NCBI RefSeq assembly: GCF_021650935.1
Contig: NZ_CP091245.1
Location: 1-15,872 of the forward strand
Reading direction: 5' to 3'
Length of the DNA: 15,872 nucleotides
Origin: Thiothrix winogradskyi
GTDB taxonomy: Bacteria > Pseudomonadota > Gammaproteobacteria > Thiotrichales > Thiotrichaceae
Both the position numbers and the translations under genes were made by a program. Below, one piece after another: positions 12,807 to 15,872 of this stretch. The notes beneath the pieces were generated by a model that did not search any database, had not been told where the DNA came from, and worked only from the letters and a program-made list of their open reading frames with translations. Within the stretch, counting starts at the first letter, position 1. Each line of letters starts with the position of its first letter.

Positions 12807-12854
12807 GTGGATATAGTTGTATCCTGATGCAATGAAGGATATAATTATATCCAC
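12807..12854 (+). promoter_or_regulatory. Promoter embedded in two GTGGATATAnnnRTATCC operators
   Basis: Site 2 (12807-12824, plus strand) and site 3 (12837-12854, minus strand) match the same 18-base consensus as the dyad at 5022-5043. The promoter elements TTGTAT (12817-12822) and TATAAT (12840-12845) are 17 bases apart. One lies inside each site, so a bound protein would repress the gene starting at 12873. Site 3 contains the perfect palindrome GGATATAATTATATCC. Confidence 0.65.
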
Positions 12855-12872
12855 AATCAGGAGGATAACCGC

Positions 12873-13178
12873 ATGACCGATACCAGCCAGTTTCAAGACC
12901 GCTACCACATCCGTTTCCGGGGACGCAGGACAACCGTAACACTGGATAAAATACTATCCGAGCTTATCGCCATGTCGTTTGGTTTGACCCCGGATCGGAC
13001 AGACTACCATTCCACCGTGCAGCAGTGGCTACAAGCCACCTTGACCGACAAGCTGGGGGAAAACGTGCCGGGGGGAAGCCATATCAGCCAGTATGCGCGG
13101 AAATATGCCATCGAGGAGATAGCGCGGCGGGAGTTGGTGGAACAGTTGTGGGATTGGCGGATAGGAACAAATGGATAA
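12873..13178 (+). CDS. Small plasmid protein, possible ribbon-helix-helix regulator
   Basis: A 101-residue protein of a family that I recall as hypothetical on proteobacterial plasmids; I cannot name it. Residues about 11-40 (YHIRFRGRRTTVTLDKILSE, then LIAMSFGLTPD) could be a strand followed by a helix, as in ribbon-helix-helix DNA-binding proteins. The rest is helical, with HSTVQQWLQATLTDKLGE and EEIARRELVEQLWDWR. AGGAGG lies 8 bases before the ATG, a strong site. The promoter is covered by paired operators, so it probably represses itself, perhaps also acting at 5022-5043. It ends 22 bases before the convergent restriction gene. Confidence 0.7.
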   Translation: MTDTSQFQDRYHIRFRGRRTTVTLDKILSELIAMSFGLTPDRTDYHSTVQQWLQATLTDKLGENVPGGSHISQYARKYAIEEIARRELVEQLWDWRIGTNG

Positions 13179-13200
13179 GAACCACGTTTTTTATAGCCGA

Positions 13201-14184
13201 TCAAGCCCAACGGCGAACACGACGGGCTTCAGTGATGATCTCTGGTGGTGGGTAATCCCTACGATCATTTGGCAACAGGATAGCACTCAGAAGATGTTCC
13301 CTAAATTTTTCCAAACCTTGAACACGATTTGCTGATGTGAGGCGGGACACTTCTTCCCTATTAACTTCAATTCTATAGCGTTCGTTGAATGAAATTAAAT
13401 TACGGTCATAAGCGGCATGATGGAGCTTGCATAGTGCAATACCATTCCTAGTTTCGTCTGTACTGGTGGTTGCAGCAACAGGAATGATATGGGCAGCATC
13501 AATCAATTCGAGCTGAACCCCACAAACTGCACAACGATGTCCATAAGCACCCAATACCCTGCGCCTAAAATCACTAGCCCGAAATTTTCTGGCAATTTGG
13601 GACACGACTGTTTGTCGTTCCTGATTTGTGATCGTGATAATGGTATCTTCTTGCAGTGTGTCTACGGTATTGAGCAAACTCATATCTGCTGCCGCCTCCC
13701 CAGATTCATGCAATGATGCTGCGTTTAGTGCATACTCAACCAAAAACTCAGGGCGAAACGCTACCGCAATTTCCCCATTCTGGCGATGATGAATAGCAAA
13801 AGCATGGGTATGGGCATTCTGAAGCGTTTCTTCCTTGATCTGGATGGATGGTGAGTTAGATGCCTGTCCTTCATGTCTTCGGATGTCGAAACCAACAAAA
13901 ACACCATAACCATCATGCCAACCAAGTAGAAGGGTTATCTGCCCAGGAATACTGCTCGGCACAACGCCAGTCAGTTGCACCCTGTATTCATTGCTTGCAC
14001 GCGCACTACCACCCCCATGTGTACAATTCCAAATGTAGGCACGTATATCAAAACCTTTTTCATCAGACTGGAATAAGCGTAGTTGGAAAGGTTTCGTCGC
14101 ATCTAACACGAGAGCTTGCCAACCACTGTTATCAACAGCCTGTAATATTTTCAAGAACAGTTGTTTAGAACTGAGGCGAGACAT
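13201..14184 (-). CDS. HNH endonuclease, probable restriction enzyme of the pair
   Basis: A 327-residue protein. The HNH_2-type nuclease domain is at about 214-266: CAVC (218-221), DAAHIIP with the catalytic-type His232, NGIALC (248-252) and the HH pair at 255-256, which with the cysteines would hold zinc. The N-terminal 140 residues (YRVQLTG, GWHDGYGVFVGFD) probably recognise DNA. It overlaps the methyltransferase stop by 20 bases on the same strand, so the two are translationally linked; modification comes first in the order, as is common. It presumably cleaves the sequence the methyltransferase protects. M.PvuII's usual partner is the small PD-(D/E)xK enzyme R.PvuII, so an HNH partner is a swap of nuclease type. 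Confidence 0.85.
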   Translation of the reverse strand: MSRLSSKQLFLKILQAVDNSGWQALVLDATKPFQLRLFQSDEKGFDIRAYIWNCTHGGGSARASNEYRVQLTGVVPSSIPGQITLLLGWHDGYGVFVGFDIRRHEGQASNSPSIQIKEETLQNAHTHAFAIHHRQNGEIAVAFRPEFLVEYALNAASLHESGEAAADMSLLNTVDTLQEDTIITITNQERQTVVSQIARKFRASDFRRRVLGAYGHRCAVCGVQLELIDAAHIIPVAATTSTDETRNGIALCKLHHAAYDRNLISFNERYRIEVNREEVSRLTSANRVQGLEKFREHLLSAILLPNDRRDYPPPEIITEARRVRRWA

Positions 14185-15127
14185 AGGGGCTACCCTTCAA
14201 ACTTGTCGTTTTAATTGGTGATTGTGTGGAGAGTATCGGATTATCAAAACGGAACAAGCTTCCTTTTAGATACTCTTCTGAAAGTTCAGAAGCCATCCAC
14301 TTTCTACTCAAGTCTTCTGCAACTTTGCCAGTAGTATTTGAACCTGCAAATGGATCAAACACCAAGTCACCTTCATCAGTCAAAAATTTGATAAAAAACT
14401 CGGCAAATCCAGCAGGGAATCGGGCTGGATGAACTTTCAGTCCTGCTTCTCGGCACTGTTTCTGGTAAGAGCTATTGCTATCTGTATTTGCGAGTTCTAA
14501 TAAATTGGGTGGAATAGCACCGCCATTATTACGGCTGAACTTGTCAGATATATCATGCCCACTTGGGCGCAACTTCGCTTTATATCCGTCTTTCAGCAGC
14601 TTCTTCATGCTGTCACTGTAGGGCTTCAATACTTTGCGGTTATCTGCTTTGGGATTTTTCGACTTGGAAAGCCACCAAACGACATTCACGCTATCCTTGA
14701 CTCGAATGCGGCGGACATTCACCCATTCCGCTGGTGCTGGCAGACGGGCTGGATTGTAGTGGTAGAATTCTTGCGCGAGATAGAAGCCCGCTTCTTTAAC
14801 CAGTCTGACAAGAAGCTCAAACATATAAATACTACGCACAGGGAAGCCGGGCATATATGCCCCACCCAAGTCGAGAACAAAAGAACCCTCCGGTTTCAGG
14901 ATTCTATGGAGTTGGCTTGCGAACCCCATGAACCAGTCAACGTACTTGTCCTCATCTTCGTTCCCGTACTCTTTCTTGCGTTTCAGGGCAAAAGGAGGGG
15001 ATGTCAGAATCAAGTCAATGGATTCGTCCGCAATGCTTGGCAGAAATTCCAGCGTATCGCCTAGGTATGCTTGACCTAGAGCCGTTTGATAGAGCAGTTT
15101 TGAGGGTTGTGATTTCATGGTCGGCAT
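14165..15127 (-). CDS. Site-specific DNA methyltransferase, M.PvuII-like (probably N4-cytosine)
   Basis: A 320-residue beta-class methyltransferase. Motif IV TSPPF is at 42-46 and is followed by ALKRKKEYGNE, which closely resembles the catalytic region of M.PvuII as I recall it. Target-recognition-like residues around EWVNVRRIRVKDSVNVVWW (about 134-152) and PSGHDISDKF (188-197) follow that enzyme too. The SAM-binding motif DPFAGSNTT is at 258-266, the order expected for this class. N4-methylcytosine in a PvuII-like site (CAGCTG) is the best guess, not shown. ATG 15118 is an alternative start with GAGA at better spacing. It is first in a two-gene unit with the HNH nuclease. Confidence 0.9.
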   Translation of the reverse strand: MPTMKSQPSKLLYQTALGQAYLGDTLEFLPSIADESIDLILTSPPFALKRKKEYGNEDEDKYVDWFMGFASQLHRILKPEGSFVLDLGGAYMPGFPVRSIYMFELLVRLVKEAGFYLAQEFYHYNPARLPAPAEWVNVRRIRVKDSVNVVWWLSKSKNPKADNRKVLKPYSDSMKKLLKDGYKAKLRPSGHDISDKFSRNNGGAIPPNLLELANTDSNSSYQKQCREAGLKVHPARFPAGFAEFFIKFLTDEGDLVFDPFAGSNTTGKVAEDLSRKWMASELSEEYLKGSLFRFDNPILSTQSPIKTTSLKGSPYVSPQF

Positions 15128-15194
15128 TCTCGCATATATTACAATACTTTGTTAGACTACTTAGTAATACCTCCGACTATTGGGGATGAAATCC

Positions 15195-15488
15195 ATGTCA
15201 CAAGTTGTTTCCATTGCACCTACCTCTATCAAACTGGACGTAGACACCAAAACTCGCCTGCAACGCTTGGCAACCTCGCGCCAGCGTTCCACCCATTGGC
15301 TGATGCAAGAAGCCATCCGCCAGTATTTGGAGCGTGAGGAACAATTGGCGCAGTTCCGCGACGAAATGCAAACCGCGTGGGATGATTACCAAGACACTGG
15401 CTTACACGTCACTGGCAAAGAAGTGTTTGCTTGGATGGAAACATGGTTCACTGATAGCGAAGCCCAGCCCCCCAAATGCCATCATTAA
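15195..15488 (+). CDS. ParD/CopG-type ribbon-helix-helix antitoxin
   Basis: A 97-residue antitoxin that should bind its toxin and repress the operon. The N-terminal ribbon-helix-helix reads VSIAPTSIKLDVDTKTRLQRLA, then STHWLMQEAIRQYLEREEQ. The C-terminal 45 residues (FRDEMQTAWDDYQDTGLHVT, then EVFAWMETWF) form the toxin-binding region. In-frame starts at 15180 and 15186 exist, but GGGG at 15182-15185 is spaced for ATG 15195. It overlaps the ParE start by 13 bases. It is divergent from the methyltransferase. Confidence 0.88.
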   Translation: MSQVVSIAPTSIKLDVDTKTRLQRLATSRQRSTHWLMQEAIRQYLEREEQLAQFRDEMQTAWDDYQDTGLHVTGKEVFAWMETWFTDSEAQPPKCHH

Positions 15489-15778
15489 TTTTTAGCCATA
15501 CCGCCCTACTGGACTTAGAGCGGTTACGGGCATTCTTACGCGCCAAAAACCGACCAGCCGCCCGCCGTGCCGTGGTCAAGATCATGCAAGGGTTGCAGGC
15601 ACTGGAACAGCACCCGGAGCTAGGTCACACGGTGGAAGACCGACCGGAAGACTACCGCGAGCTAGTGATTCCCTTCGGCAAAGACGGCTACATTGCCGCC
15701 TACCGTTACGCGGGGGATTCGCTGGTGGTGTTGGGTGTCCGCCATCAACGCGAGTTACAGCCGCCTACCCTGCCCTAA
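15476..15778 (+). CDS. parE: ParE-type toxin
   Basis: A 100-residue RelE/ParE-superfamily toxin; ParE members poison DNA gyrase, whereas RelE members cut mRNA at the ribosome. It shows the N-terminal helical hairpin (LLDLERLRAFLRAKNRPAARRAVVKIMQGLQAL, about 11-43), then HPELGHTVED, and the strand pair RELVIPFGKDGYIAAYRY with a final LVVLGVRHQRE. The RELVIPFG strand and the VRHQRE end are typical of ParE. Overlap with the antitoxin stop shows a single operon. It lies 90 bases before parA, so partition and addiction genes are adjacent. Confidence 0.88.
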   Translation: MPSLIFSHTALLDLERLRAFLRAKNRPAARRAVVKIMQGLQALEQHPELGHTVEDRPEDYRELVIPFGKDGYIAAYRYAGDSLVVLGVRHQRELQPPTLP

Positions 15779-15868
15779 AAGTCTCACCACTGGCGCGACA
15801 AACTGCCTGATATAGACTATCATCCTACCATCGTTATGATACGGTTTTAATATTAAAAACGGTGAAAT
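15779..15868 (+). promoter_or_regulatory. Upstream region of parA with AT palindrome (candidate parS/operator)
   Basis: The 90 bases between the ParE stop and the parA ATG at 15869. It contains TTTTAATATTAAAA (15845-15858), 10 bases before the start codon and just before the ribosome binding sequence GGTGA (15861-15865). Type Ib par loci have their centromere and operator here, so the region is a reasonable candidate. Confidence 0.5.
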
Positions 15869-15872
15869 ATGA

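Overview
The window looks like one complete small circular plasmid of 15,872 bp, cut inside its partition gene. The last bases (ATG at 15869, then A) join in frame to base 1 and complete the start of a ParA ATPase (M-I-L-T-V-G-N-T-K-G-G-V-G-K-T-T). The gene content is that of a mobile, low-copy gammaproteobacterial replicon. A filamentous sulfur bacterium of the Thiothrix type is possible, but that is only an impression from codon style and gene mix.

Layout. 15779-931: type Ib partition (small ParA plus a ribbon-helix-helix partner) with AT-rich palindromes. 932-2960: an AT-rich accessory island with a membrane/winged-helix protein, an exported protein of unknown function, a zinc-ribbon protein and relics. 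2992-5043: replication control, with a Rep_3 initiator, a clear promoter and operator, seven perfect 22-bp iterons and an AT-rich stretch. 5045-7165: a leftward three-gene operon (P-loop ATPase, exported coiled-coil protein, YdjM-like membrane hydrolase). 7166-8494: a serine recombinase operon with two small genes joined by ATGA overlaps, the last a 34-residue membrane peptide. 8513-9298: about 790 bp of GC-rich, hairpin-rich DNA without a convincing gene. 9299-11431: an AT-rich leftward three-gene module with a RelE-like protein between two coiled-coil proteins, behind a perfect 13-bp inverted repeat. 11914-12656: an HsdS-like small protein and a helix-turn-helix-like protein. 12807-13178: a small gene under a promoter embedded in paired operators. 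13201-15127: a restriction-modification pair (M.PvuII-like methyltransferase and HNH nuclease). 15195-15778: a ParDE-type toxin-antitoxin pair.

Maintenance therefore rests on four layers: initiator/iteron replication, ParA partition, multimer resolution by the recombinase (inferred), and post-segregational killing by the toxin-antitoxin and restriction-modification genes. The least explained parts, and the best candidates for something undescribed, are the 9299-11431 module, the 5045-7165 operon, and the sequence families shared between distant sites: GTGGATATAnnnRTATCC at three sites, iteron-like cores outside the origin, and the duplicated end of the small membrane gene.
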